Source: Comamonadaceae bacterium
GTDB lineage: Bacteria > Pseudomonadota > Gammaproteobacteria > Burkholderiales > Burkholderiaceae_C
Assembly (NCBI GenBank): GCA_025356545.1
Contig: JANXSU010000111.1
Span: 1-38,573, forward strand
Length of the DNA stretch: 38,573 bases
Direction of reading: 5' to 3'
The notes under the pieces are model-generated. The model was not told the origin of the DNA, did no database searches, and saw nothing but the letters and a program-made list of their open reading frames with translations. The position numbers and the translations under genes are program-made. Below are positions 18,511-27,964 of this stretch, in pieces. Each line of letters starts with the position of its first letter. Position 1 is the first letter of the stretch.

Positions 18511-19697
18511 CACGTCGCCTGCGCTAAGGCTGCCTTCAATTGCGCCACATCGGCCAAGCTGTGTGAGGCCGACAAGGTGATGCGCAAGCGCGCCGTGCCC
18601 GCAGGCACGGTGGGCGCACGAATGGCTGATACCCAAAGACCTTGCGCCCACAAAGCATCAGCAAGATTCAACACGTCTTCGTTGCTGCCAATCACCAAAG
18701 GCTGTATCGGGGTGACCGAGTCCAGCTGCTGCCAGCCAGGTTTGACGCTTAAGCCCGTCAACTGCAAGCGCAAATCGGCCAAGTTCGCGCGCCTCACTCG
18801 CCCCTCCTCACCGGTCAACAAATCAATGCTGGTGAGCAGCGCATGGGCCAGCGCGGGTGGACTCGCCGTGGTGTAGATGTAGGTGCGGGCGCGCTGCACC
18901 AACCACTCAATGACCGTCTGATGTGCGGCGACAAACGCCCCAGCTACACCTGCCGCTTTGCCGAGCGTGCCCATGTAGATAAGCTGTGGTGAACGCAGAC
19001 CAAAGTGCGCCAGCACGCCGAGCCCGTTCTCGCCCAGCACACCAAAGCCGTGAGCGTCGTCCACCACCATCCAAGCCCCGTGTTGCTCGCACAGCGCCAA
19101 CAATTCAGGCAAAGGTGCGATATCACCATCCATGCTGAACACACCATCGGTCACGACCAGTTTTATCTTGGCCTTGCTGTTCTTCAGCGCTTGACCCAAG
19201 GTTTCTAAATCGGCATGGGGATAGACCGTAACCTGAGCCCGCGACAGTCGCGCACCATCAATCAAAGAAGCATGATTCAGCGCATCCGAAAAAATTTCCG
19301 TCTCTTGCGGCGCGGGTGACGCCAGTGCGCCAAGCAAAGCCAGATTGGCCATGTAGCCGGTGCTGAAGTGCAAGGCGCGCGGCTGCTCCAGATGCGGCGC
19401 GAACAGAGCCGCCAGCTTGTCTTCCAACTGCACATGGGCTTTAGAGTGCCCGCTGATCAAATGCGACGCTCCACTGCCAGCACCATACAGCGAAGCCCCT
19501 TCTCGCAAAGCTTCGACCACGCGGGCATCCGAGGCCAAGCCTAGGTAGTCGTTGCTGTTGAAGCTCAACATGGGGCGGCCATCCACGTCCACATGCACAT
19601 CGCATGCCGACGCTGTCGTTCGACGGCGGCGCAACAGGCCCTGCGCATTGATGGCTTGCATCTGCTGTTGCAGATCCTTGATCAACGAAGTGCTCAT
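18510..19697 (-). CDS. bioF: 8-amino-7-oxononanoate synthase
   Basis: [46 protein letters not shown]. Confidence 0.95.
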   Translation of the reverse strand: MSTSLIKDLQQQMQAINAQGLLRRRRTTASACDVHVDVDGRPMLSFNSNDYLGLASDARVVEALREGASLYGAGSGASHLISGHSKAHVQLEDKLAALFAPHLEQPRALHFSTGYMANLALLGALASPAPQETEIFSDALNHASLIDGARLSRAQVTVYPHADLETLGQALKNSKAKIKLVVTDGVFSMDGDIAPLPELLALCEQHGAWMVVDDAHGFGVLGENGLGVLAHFGLRSPQLIYMGTLGKAAGVAGAFVAAHQTVIEWLVQRARTYIYTTASPPALAHALLTSIDLLTGEEGRVRRANLADLRLQLTGLSVKPGWQQLDSVTPIQPLVIGSNEDVLNLADALWAQGLWVSAIRAPTVPAGTARLRITLSASHSLADVAQLKAALAQAT

Positions 19698-21058
19698 GCG
19701 TGCATCACCTGCGCCAAAACCGTCTGCATGCGTATGGCCAGCAGGGCCAGTTCTTCATCGTCCAAGATGTAGGGCGGCATTAAGTACACGGTGTTGCCGA
19801 TGGGGCGCAGCAGCAGCTCGTGTTCAAGCGCTGCGGTGAAGAAGCGCCGGGGAAAACTGGCCGCTGACGCTGCGTGGTCTAACACGACATCACAGGCCCA
19901 GACCATACCGCGTTGGCGCACGTGGCGCACTTGGGGATGATGGGCCAGCGGTGCGAGCAAGCTGCCCAGCCGTTGCGCTCGTTCGCGGTTGCGATTCAAC
20001 ACGTCATCGCACTCGAAAATATCCAGTGTGGCCAAGGCCGCGCGGCAAGCCAGCGGGTTGCCGGTGTAGGAGTGCGAATGCAAGAAGCCGCGCCGCACAT
20101 CCGTGTCATAAAACGCTTGATACACCGCTTCGCTCGTCATGACCAACGACAGGGGCAAGTAGCCGCCGCTGATGCCTTTGGACAGGCACACAAAGTCGGG
20201 CCAAATGTCGACCTGTTCACACGCAAAAAAAGTGCCGGTGCGTCCGCAACCCACTGCGATTTCATCGGCAATCAAATGCACGCCATACCGGTCACACAGC
20301 GTACGTGCCAGCTGTAGGTACAGCGGGTCATGCATGGCCATACCGGTGGCGCACTGGATGAGCGGCTCCACGATCAGCGCGGCGATGTGGCCCTCACGCG
20401 CTTGCAGCAAAGACTCAAGCGCATTCGCCGCGCGCCGTGCCACATCAGCGGCGCTCTCGCCCGGCAAGGCTTGACGCGCATCGGGTGACATCACCACATG
20501 GGCAGGGCGCAGCAAGGGGCCGTAGGCTTCGCGGAACAGCGGCACGTCAGTGACAGCCAATGCGCCAATGGTTTCCCCGTGGTAGCTACCCTGCAAACAA
20601 ACGAACTCTTGCTTGTCCGTCTGCCCCGCATTGCGCCAGGCGTGAAAGCTCATCTTCAAGGCGATCTCAACCGCCGACGCACCGTCGGACGCGTAAAAGC
20701 AATGGCCCAGCACACCGCCCGTCAAAGCTGACAAGCGCTCTGACAACTCCACCACTGGCGCATGCGTGAAGCCCGCCAGCATGGCGTGCTCCAGCCGATC
20801 CAGCTGGTCTTTCAAGGCGGCGTTGATGCGCGGGTTGGCGTGGCCAAAGAGGTTGACCCACCAGGAGCTGATGGCGTCCAGGTAGCGGCGACCCTCGGGG
20901 TCATACAGCCAAGCCCCGCGCCCATGGCTGATGGGGATCAGCGGCACGCTCTCATGCTGCTGCATTTGCGTGCAGGGATGCCAGACGCTGCGCAGGCTGC
21001 GGGCCATCCAGTCGGCATTGGAAGTACCCGAATCACGGGGATTCATATTCAAACTCAA
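19694..21058 (-). CDS. bioA: adenosylmethionine-8-amino-7-oxononanoate aminotransferase
   Basis: [65 protein letters not shown]. Confidence 0.95.
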   Translation of the reverse strand: MSLNMNPRDSGTSNADWMARSLRSVWHPCTQMQQHESVPLIPISHGRGAWLYDPEGRRYLDAISSWWVNLFGHANPRINAALKDQLDRLEHAMLAGFTHAPVVELSERLSALTGGVLGHCFYASDGASAVEIALKMSFHAWRNAGQTDKQEFVCLQGSYHGETIGALAVTDVPLFREAYGPLLRPAHVVMSPDARQALPGESAADVARRAANALESLLQAREGHIAALIVEPLIQCATGMAMHDPLYLQLARTLCDRYGVHLIADEIAVGCGRTGTFFACEQVDIWPDFVCLSKGISGGYLPLSLVMTSEAVYQAFYDTDVRRGFLHSHSYTGNPLACRAALATLDIFECDDVLNRNRERAQRLGSLLAPLAHHPQVRHVRQRGMVWACDVVLDHAASAASFPRRFFTAALEHELLLRPIGNTVYLMPPYILDDEELALLAIRMQTVLAQVMHA

Positions 21059-21738
21059 TTCAACTCCCTCGGCGTTTCAACCGTTTTCCCGCTTGCAAAG
21101 AAGACGGCTACACGCCGAAACACGGCGCACAAAAACTTGAACAACAAGCGGACGACGACCCACATCAGCACCACCATGATGGCCAGCAACACGCCAAAGA
21201 CCACAGGGTGCGTGCTGGCCAACCACACAGCCCCCACCACCAGCCCGTCTTCAATCAGACTGGCCAGCACGTTAGAGAACGGCTCAGGCGAAGTATTGAT
21301 AGCCGCACGCGTCGTTGTTTTGGCCGCTTGACTGGTGGCGGCGAGTGTGCCGCCCAGCAAAGCGGCCACGGCGGTCATGGTCGCGCTGTCGGCCCCCAAA
21401 GCACCAGCTGCCAACAGCGCCCCTGCGGGGATGCGGATGACGCTGTGCACCAGGTCCCACAACGAGTCCAGCCCCGGAATTTTGTCGGCAAAAAATTCAA
21501 CGAGCAGCATAGCCCCGCTGGCCATCAGCATGGCCGGGTGCTGCAACACGCTCAGGCCCGTGGGTAGCGTGATCCAACCCAGCGTGCCCGAGAGCCCCAC
21601 CAGAAACACCACGGCGTAGAGCCTGAATCCACTGGCCCAACCTAAAGCGGCGGCCAGGGCCAGCAAGTGGGAGGTATCCAAAGTGCTCAGCGTAGGCATT
21701 GGAAATGTGGCCGTTTTAATACGACTCAGGCCAGCCAA
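21055..21738 (-). CDS. DUF4126 membrane protein
   Basis: LALAAALGWASGFRLYAVVFLVGLSGTLGWITLPTGLSVLQHP..., FFADKIPGLDSLWDLVHSVIRIPAGALLAAGAL. The true start may be MPTLSTLDTS (about 21696). Confidence 0.85.
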   Translation of the reverse strand: MAGLSRIKTATFPMPTLSTLDTSHLLALAAALGWASGFRLYAVVFLVGLSGTLGWITLPTGLSVLQHPAMLMASGAMLLVEFFADKIPGLDSLWDLVHSVIRIPAGALLAAGALGADSATMTAVAALLGGTLAATSQAAKTTTRAAINTSPEPFSNVLASLIEDGLVVGAVWLASTHPVVFGVLLAIMVVLMWVVVRLLFKFLCAVFRRVAVFFASGKTVETPRELN

Positions 21739-22514
21739 GACGGTTTTCGTTTTTGCAGGAAAGACTGCACGCCCTCACGCCCCTCGTCACTGGCGCGGAT
21801 GTCGGCAATGCCTTCGACCGTGCTTGCGATCAAGGGCGCGTTGATGTCGCGCCCAGCCACAACGTGAAGCAAGCCTTTGCAGGCGCGCATCGCGTTCGGG
21901 CTGGCACTTGCCAGCGCCTGGGCCAGCTCGGCCACTTTGGCATCCAGCGCATCCGCAGTGACCACCTCATGCACCAGCCCAATGCGGTGCGCTTCGGTCG
22001 CCGTAAAACGCTCGGCCGTCAGAAAGTAACGATGGGCCGCACGCGCACCCATGGCCCGAATCACATACGGGCTGATGGTGGCGGGGATCAGGCCGAGCTT
22101 GACCTCGCTCAGGCAATAGGTCGCCGTGTCCACGCTCACTGCCATGTCGCACGCGGCCACCAGCCCCAGGCCACCGGCAAATACATCGCCTTGAATGCGG
22201 GCCACGGTGGGCTTGGGGCAGGCATAGATCACCTGCAACATCTCGGCCATCTTGGCCGCGTCAGCGATGTTTTCTTCGCGCTGGAAGTCGGCCATGCGGC
22301 GCATCCAGTTCAGGTCAGCGCCGGCGCAAAAGGCCGCGCCTTCTGCGGCCAGCACGATGGCGCGCACATCAGAGCGCACACCCAACTCGACAAAGGCCTG
22401 CGTCAACTCGGCGATCACCTCGTCATTGAAAGCGTTGCGCACTTCGGGGCGACTCAGGGTAATGTGAGCGACGCCCGCCACCCCTACATTCATGTCCATT
22501 TTCAATGCGGTCAT
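21726..22514 (-). CDS. liuC: methylglutaconyl-CoA hydratase / enoyl-CoA hydratase family
   Basis: ITLSRPEVRNAFNDEVIAELTQAF, AAFCAGADLNWMRRMADF; located between other liu genes. Confidence 0.92.
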   Translation of the reverse strand: MTALKMDMNVGVAGVAHITLSRPEVRNAFNDEVIAELTQAFVELGVRSDVRAIVLAAEGAAFCAGADLNWMRRMADFQREENIADAAKMAEMLQVIYACPKPTVARIQGDVFAGGLGLVAACDMAVSVDTATYCLSEVKLGLIPATISPYVIRAMGARAAHRYFLTAERFTATEAHRIGLVHEVVTADALDAKVAELAQALASASPNAMRACKGLLHVVAGRDINAPLIASTVEGIADIRASDEGREGVQSFLQKRKPSWLA

Positions 22515-22903
22515 ACCTTCAATCCTCTTAATGTTTGCATCACGTCAAAGTCTGCATCCCGGTGCAGCAGTTGGTGATTGTGGGAGATACAGTAGCTTGC
22601 CAACAGAACGTCAATGGGGCTGCGGATGGTGTAGCCGCGCTCGCGCAGTTCACGGTAATGCTCGGCAGCAAGCAGGGCGTTGTCCAGGCCACCCAAATCC
22701 ACTTGTGGCAAAGCGCTGAGATAGGCTTGCGCCGCTCGCAGCGCTGGCCCTTTGCGGAAACCGCGCAACACTTCAAACGCCACCAAATCAGGAACGACGA
22801 CAGCCGCGTTGTTGTCTGCCAGCACTTGTACGAGTTGCAGCGTGGCGGGCTTGTCATCTCCTGTGAAGAAGTCAATCCACACATTGGAATCAACCAGAAT
22901 CAC
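22511..22903 (-). CDS. vapC: PIN-domain toxin, VapC-like
   Basis: MILVDSNVWIDFFTGDDKPATLQL..., RSPIDVLLASYCISHNHQLLHRDADFDVM: PIN-type acidic residues. Confidence 0.92.
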   Translation of the reverse strand: MILVDSNVWIDFFTGDDKPATLQLVQVLADNNAAVVVPDLVAFEVLRGFRKGPALRAAQAYLSALPQVDLGGLDNALLAAEHYRELRERGYTIRSPIDVLLASYCISHNHQLLHRDADFDVMQTLRGLKV

Positions 22904-23196
22904 CGCGCCTTCCTTTTCGGTACAGCTTTGGCGTTTTTTATCACTTTGTAGACAGCTTCAGGCTCATGCGCGGTAGTGGCAGGCGCTTCTAAGGCGCGCT
23001 CTTGCGCGGCCTTTGCCCAGCCTTCGTCAGAGTCGTCCCACTGCAACTTGCCGCGCAAAGCCAACAAGCCGTCGTAAACCTTGCGCCGCGCAATGAGCCT
23101 TAACCCCTCTTCCACCACTTCACGCTTGGTCTTGAAATTACCCGCCGCCATGGCCGAGGCCATGAGCTTGTCGTCAATCACGATGTTGGTCCGCAT
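22900..23196 (-). CDS. vapB: VapB-like antitoxin
   Basis: MRTNIVIDDKLMASAMAAGNFKTKREVVEEGLRLIARRKV, ribbon-helix-helix; overlaps vapC by ATGA. Confidence 0.9.
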   Translation of the reverse strand: MRTNIVIDDKLMASAMAAGNFKTKREVVEEGLRLIARRKVYDGLLALRGKLQWDDSDEGWAKAAQERALEAPATTAHEPEAVYKVIKNAKAVPKRKAR

Positions 23197-23266
23197 ATTT
23201 ATCTCCTGCAATGTGTATGAATTATATTAATCGTACACATTTGTGCGCATCTCAGGCATTTCAGAG

Positions 23267-24889
23267 TCACATCCTGAACAAGCCAAACTTGGTTTCTTCA
23301 ATCGGCGCATTCATAGCCGCGCTCAGCCCTAGTCCCAGCACACGGCGCGTATCAGCGGGGTCGATGATGCCGTCGTCCCACAGGCGGGCCGTGGCGAAAT
23401 AGGGGTGACCTTGGGTTTCGTATTGGGCTTTGATGGGGGCTTTGAAAGCGGCTTCTTCATCGGCACTCCAGGCACCGCCTTTGGCTTCAATGCCGTCGCG
23501 TTTAACCGTGGCCAGCACGCTCGCCGCCTGCTCACCACCCATGACGCTGATGCGCGCGTTGGGCCACATCCACAAGAAGCGCGGGCTAAAGGCGCGGCCA
23601 CACATGCCGTAGTTACCCGCACCAAAGCTGCCGCCGATGATGACGGTGAACTTGGGCACATTGGCGGTGGCCACGGCTGTCACCATCTTGGCGCCATGGC
23701 GGGCAATGCCTTCGTTTTCCACCTTGCGGCCCACCATGAAGCCGGTGATGTTTTGCAGGAAGACCAGCGGCACTTTGCGCTGGCAGCACAGCTCGATGAA
23801 GTGCGCGCCTTTTTGCGCCGACTCGCTGAACAAAATACCGTTGTTGGCGACGATGCCGACTACCATGCCTTCGATCCGCGCAAAGCCGGTGACCAGCGTG
23901 GTGCCAAAGCGTGCTTTGAACTCATCGAACTCACTGCCATCCACGATGCGGGCGATGATTTCGCGCACGTCAAAGGGCTTGCGGGTGTCAGTTGGAATGA
24001 CGCCGTAGAGTTCTTCTGCTGCGTATTTAGGAACTGCTTGTGCTTGTATTTGTTGGTCTAGCGGCTTATTTGTATTGAAATTTTTAACCGAGGCACGGGC
24101 CAAAGCCAAGGCATGCACGTCGTTCTCGGCCAGATGGTCGGCAACACCAGAGAGCCGCGTGTGCACGTCACCGCCACCCAAATCTTCGGCTGTGACCACT
24201 TCGCCTGTGGCGGCCTTGACCAGCGGTGGGCCCCCCAGAAAAATCGTGCCCTGGTTCTTGACGATGATGGCCTCGTCACTCATGGCGGGCACGTAAGCAC
24301 CGCCCGCCGTGCAAGAGCCCATCACCACGGCCAACTGCGCGAGGCCTTGCGCGCTCATCTGGGCCTGGTTGTAGAAGATGCGGCCGAAGTGGTCGCGGTC
24401 GGGGAAGACCTCGTCTTGATTGGGCAAATTGGCCCCGCCGGAGTCCACCAAGTAGATGCAGGGCAGGCGGTTTTGCTGGGCAATCTCCTGCGCGCGCAGG
24501 TGCTTCTTCACCGTCAACGGGAAGTAGGTGCCGCCCTTCACCGTCGCGTCATTGCACACGACCATGCAGTCCACACCGCTCACGCGGCCAATACCCACGA
24601 TCAAGCCCGCACCGGGCGCGCTGTCGCTGCCGTCGCGATCCGGGTACATGGCCAGCGCGGCGAGTGGCGCAATCTCAAGGAACGGCGTGCCGGGGTCGAG
24701 CAGCATTTGCACGCGTTCACGCGGCAGCAGCTTGCCGCGTGCCGTATGTTTCGCGCGGGCCGCCTCGCCGCCACCTTGTTCGGCCTTGGCCAGTTGCGTT
24801 TGCAGATCAAGCACCACGGCGCGCATGGCTTGCGCGTTGGTTTGGAAGTCGGCGCTGCGCGGGTTGAGTTTGGATTCAATGACGGTCAT
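23267..24889 (-). CDS. liuB: methylcrotonyl-CoA carboxylase beta (carboxyltransferase) subunit
   Basis: [68 protein letters not shown]. Start [10 protein letters not shown]. Confidence 0.95.
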   Translation of the reverse strand: MTVIESKLNPRSADFQTNAQAMRAVVLDLQTQLAKAEQGGGEAARAKHTARGKLLPRERVQMLLDPGTPFLEIAPLAALAMYPDRDGSDSAPGAGLIVGIGRVSGVDCMVVCNDATVKGGTYFPLTVKKHLRAQEIAQQNRLPCIYLVDSGGANLPNQDEVFPDRDHFGRIFYNQAQMSAQGLAQLAVVMGSCTAGGAYVPAMSDEAIIVKNQGTIFLGGPPLVKAATGEVVTAEDLGGGDVHTRLSGVADHLAENDVHALALARASVKNFNTNKPLDQQIQAQAVPKYAAEELYGVIPTDTRKPFDVREIIARIVDGSEFDEFKARFGTTLVTGFARIEGMVVGIVANNGILFSESAQKGAHFIELCCQRKVPLVFLQNITGFMVGRKVENEGIARHGAKMVTAVATANVPKFTVIIGGSFGAGNYGMCGRAFSPRFLWMWPNARISVMGGEQAASVLATVKRDGIEAKGGAWSADEEAAFKAPIKAQYETQGHPYFATARLWDDGIIDPADTRRVLGLGLSAAMNAPIEETKFGLFRM

Positions 24890-24902
24890 GATGGGTCTCG
24901 CT

Positions 24903-26075
24903 TCAAGCCGTCTCAGAGAACAGCTCACGTCCAATCAACATGCGGCGGATTTCACTCGTGCCCGCGCCGATTTCATACAGCTTGGCATCGCGCCACAAAC
25001 GACCTGCTGGGTATTCGTTGGTGTAGCCCACGCCGCCCAGCGCCTGGATGGCCTCACCGGCCATCCAGGTGGCTTTTTCGGCGGTGTAGAGAATCACGCC
25101 CGCCGCGTCCTTGCGCAGCGTGCGCGAGTGGTCGCCTCGGTCGCACGCCTGTGCCACCGCGTAGGCGTAAGCACGGCAAGCCTGAAAGGTGGAATACATG
25201 TCGGCCAGCTTGCCCTGCATGAGCTGGAACTCGCCAATGCTCTGGCCGAATTGCTTGCGCTCGTGCACGAAGGGAACGACCACGTCCATGCACGCCGCCA
25301 TGATGCCCAGCGGCCCGCCGGACAGCACCACGCGCTCGAAGTCCAGCCCGCTCATCAGCACCTTCGCGCCCAGGCCTTCGCCACCGAGCACGTTGTCTTC
25401 GGGCACTTCGCAGTTGTCAAAGAACAGCGGAAAAGTGTTGGAGCCGCGCATGCCCAGCTTGTCCAGATGCGACCCATGGCTGAAGCCTTTGAAACCTTTT
25501 TCGATGATGAAGGCCGTCATGCCCCTTGCACCCATCTGCGGTTCTGTTTTTGCATAAACCACCAGCGTGTCGGCATCGCCGCCATTGGTGATCCACATCT
25601 TGCTGCCGTTAAGCACATAACGATCACCCTTCTTCTCGGCCTTGAGCTTCATGCTCACCACGTCTGAGCCCGCACCCGGCTCGCTCATGGCCAGCGCGCC
25701 CACATGCTCGCCTGAAATCAGCTTGGGCAGGTATTTGCGCTTTTGCGCGTCGCTACCGTTGCGGTTGATCTGGTTCACGCACAGGTTGCTGTGCGCGCCA
25801 AAAGACAGCCCCACCGAGGCGCTGGCGCGGCTGATCTCTTCCATGGCCACCATGTGCGCGAGGTAGCCCATGGCCGTGCCGCCGTATTCCTCAGACACAG
25901 TCAAACCCATCACACCCAAATCGCCCAGCTTCTTCCACATATCAGCCGGAAACTCGTTGAGCCGATCCACATCGGCAGCGCGGGGGGCGATCTGCTCTTG
26001 CGCAAAGCTGTGTACCGCTTCGCGCAGCGCGGCAATGTCTTCACCCAAGGGGAATTGAAAGGTCGATTCGAACAT
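24903..26075 (-). CDS. liuA: isovaleryl-CoA dehydrogenase
   Basis: Acyl-CoA dehydrogenase: [86 protein letters not shown]. Start [13 protein letters not shown]. Confidence 0.95.
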   Translation of the reverse strand: MFESTFQFPLGEDIAALREAVHSFAQEQIAPRAADVDRLNEFPADMWKKLGDLGVMGLTVSEEYGGTAMGYLAHMVAMEEISRASASVGLSFGAHSNLCVNQINRNGSDAQKRKYLPKLISGEHVGALAMSEPGAGSDVVSMKLKAEKKGDRYVLNGSKMWITNGGDADTLVVYAKTEPQMGARGMTAFIIEKGFKGFSHGSHLDKLGMRGSNTFPLFFDNCEVPEDNVLGGEGLGAKVLMSGLDFERVVLSGGPLGIMAACMDVVVPFVHERKQFGQSIGEFQLMQGKLADMYSTFQACRAYAYAVAQACDRGDHSRTLRKDAAGVILYTAEKATWMAGEAIQALGGVGYTNEYPAGRLWRDAKLYEIGAGTSEIRRMLIGRELFSETA

Positions 26076-26102
26076 GGCAGTCTCCAGGTAGCCAGAATTG
26101 TA

Positions 26103-26123
26103 TTTTTGAGTCAAACTCAAAAA
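26103..26123. promoter_or_regulatory. palindromic operator candidate 1 (liuA-proximal)
   Basis: TTTTTGAGT-CAA-ACTCAAAAA, perfect 9-3-9 palindrome in the liuA/tetR intergenic region. Confidence 0.75.
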
Positions 26124-26185
26124 TTATTGAAACAACAGTGTATTCAATGTCATTTCACAAATCAATAAAACATTGAATTATTTAT

Positions 26186-26200
26186 TTGAGTATTACTCAA
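26186..26200. promoter_or_regulatory. palindromic operator candidate 2 (tetR-proximal)
   Basis: TTGAGT-ATT-ACTCAA, same half-sites and spacing as candidate 1. Confidence 0.75.
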
Positions 26201-26219
26201 TTTGTGGCATCATTTCAGC

Positions 26220-26933
26220 ATGACCGCTCAAAAACCCGCCGCCAACGCCGCACGCCCAGTGCGCCGCACGCCGGTCAGCGCCAAGTCTGAACAACGGGTG
26301 CAAGACATTCTGCGTGTGGCGCGTGAAGTGTTCTCTGAGCGCGGTTACGAGAACGCCACCACCACCGACATCGCTCAGCGCCTAGGCATCTCGGAAGCCA
26401 CGGTGTTCACCTACTTTCACAGCAAACGCGAGCTGTGCGTGCGCGTCATTGAGGATTGGTACGACGAAATCATCGCCGCCATGGAGGGCGGACTGCCCAA
26501 AGACAAACCCATGGCCGAGCAGTTCGCCTTCATCGTGCGAACCCACTTGCGCCTGTTCCTGATTCAAGGCACCGGCATGTGCGCGCTGGTGCTGTCAGAG
26601 CGCCCCGGCAGCGGCGGAAAAAGCGCCGAACTTGCCGACACCGTGGTCGCCTACCAGCGCCGCTACACCGCCCCGCTCATGGACTTGCTGGCACGCGGTC
26701 AAGCCAGCGGCGACATACGCAAAGACCTGCCGCTGCGCCTGCTGCGCCCCCTCGTTTTTGGCCCCATGGAACATATCTTGTGGGAAGCCGTCGCCACCCA
26801 AAAACCTGCCGACCTTGACGCCACGGCAAAGGCGCTCACCGAGGTACTGTGGCAGGCGATTGCCGCACCAGGAAAGGAACTTGAGCAACTGCGCACTTTC
26901 AGGCAAACCGTATCAAGCGCACTCGCCACTTAA
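26220..26933 (+). CDS. TetR family transcriptional regulator (candidate LiuQ-like regulator of liu genes)
   Basis: RVQDILRVAREVFSERGYENATTTDIAQRLGISEATVFTYFHSKRELCVRVIEDWY, TetR HTH; divergent from liuA. The track ORF starts at TTG 26202. Confidence 0.9.
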   Translation: MTAQKPAANAARPVRRTPVSAKSEQRVQDILRVAREVFSERGYENATTTDIAQRLGISEATVFTYFHSKRELCVRVIEDWYDEIIAAMEGGLPKDKPMAEQFAFIVRTHLRLFLIQGTGMCALVLSERPGSGGKSAELADTVVAYQRRYTAPLMDLLARGQASGDIRKDLPLRLLRPLVFGPMEHILWEAVATQKPADLDATAKALTEVLWQAIAAPGKELEQLRTFRQTVSSALAT

Positions 26934-26962
26934 TCCCGAGCTGAAGCCTTGGCTCGCAAGAC

Positions 26963-27313
26963 TCACGCTGGCCCTGGACCTCTCGGCTTCCTCGTGCGTC
27001 CGACCAGTGCAGCATCCAACCAAGCATCGGGCAACACACGCAGCAATTTGGCCACGGCGGCCATTTGCCAAGGGATGACGGCGTAGCTTGTGCCACGCTC
27101 GATCTTGCGAAAAGTCTTGTCGGCAAACACTTCGGGCTGCATCAGAAAAGGCATGGGGTAGGGGTTACCGCGCATGCTTTCGCTCCAGACGGTATACAAC
27201 GGCAATTGCAATATTTCCCAACCCAAGTTCAGGGCTGTAGTGAGCGCGAGGAAGTGCAAAATCAATTTGCTTCGCGTGAGCGAAATGTGGAGGAGGTGTG
27301 ATTGGTCAAACAT
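26963..27313 (-). pseudogene. chimeric ORF: membrane-protein N-terminus joined to a short-chain dehydrogenase C-terminus
   Basis: LHFLALTTALNLGWEILQLPLYTVWSESM (membrane-protein-like) runs directly into RGNPYPMPFLMQPEVFADKTFRKIERGTSYAVIPWQMAAVAKLLRVLPDAWLDAAL (SDR C-terminal tail). No Rossmann or catalytic region. Start chosen at MFDQSH; the track ORF runs to 27352. Confidence 0.6.
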
Positions 27314-27326
27314 GGAAGCGTCTGAG

Positions 27327-27340
27327 TTGATATAGATCAA
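27327..27340. promoter_or_regulatory. FNR/ANR-type binding site candidate upstream of the copper cluster
   Basis: TTGAT-ATAG-ATCAA, exact match to TTGATN4ATCAA. Confidence 0.7.
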
Positions 27341-27410
27341 TATGTGATCCACTTGCAGTGGCTACATTAAATCGCTCGCATAGTAAATTTTCAGCTGAAC
27401 TTTTAACTCC

Positions 27411-27818
27411 ATGAAGTCTTTCTTCAACAGTCGGAACACACGATACACCGCAATGGTGATGGCGTTCGTTTGGCTGATGACATTGGGGATCGGATTTGCC
27501 AATGCATGTTTGCTAGACGAGTCACTCGGGAACCATGCGCCTACAGCGCAAGTTCAAGCAACGCATCATGACGATGTTGATGAGCAGGCACTGGAGTCCG
27601 ACAAAGCAGTATGTCTTACGGTTTGTGAAGTGGAGAAAACTGCGGTTGTCAAGTTCAAGCAGGAAGACGTTCCTTCAGATTTGCAAGCAGCTCCTGTTGC
27701 GCATTTTCCCGCTCTCACTGTTACGGTGCTCGATCGCAATGATCGTTCTGTGCCGTCAGTAGTCCCCGACTGGCGCGAGCCACCTGTGTCGATCCGCTTT
27801 CTGCGGCTGACAATTTAA
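27411..27818 (+). CDS. uncharacterised protein with N-terminal TM/signal segment; first gene of the copper cluster
   Basis: MKSFFNSRNTRYTAMVMAFVWLMTLGIGFANACLLDESLG...; coding-like, no family recognised. Confidence 0.7.
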   Translation: MKSFFNSRNTRYTAMVMAFVWLMTLGIGFANACLLDESLGNHAPTAQVQATHHDDVDEQALESDKAVCLTVCEVEKTAVVKFKQEDVPSDLQAAPVAHFPALTVTVLDRNDRSVPSVVPDWREPPVSIRFLRLTI

Positions 27819-27964
27819 ATCTCTTTTTGCAGCGGTTGATACCCAGCGCACAGACGCTGGATAGCCCGTCTGCTTCCATGCCTCTGGTCCCTTCAACGGG
27901 TTGACCGGATGCCACCCAATTCTTGCCAGTTTCTCGTTCCTTGCTTCTTTAAATGGAGTTCCAA

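Noticed and set aside
24113-25667. Plus-strand ORFs of 369 and 379 aa opposite liuB/liuA
   Set aside because: Antisense to highly conserved genes; no start-site support and no family.
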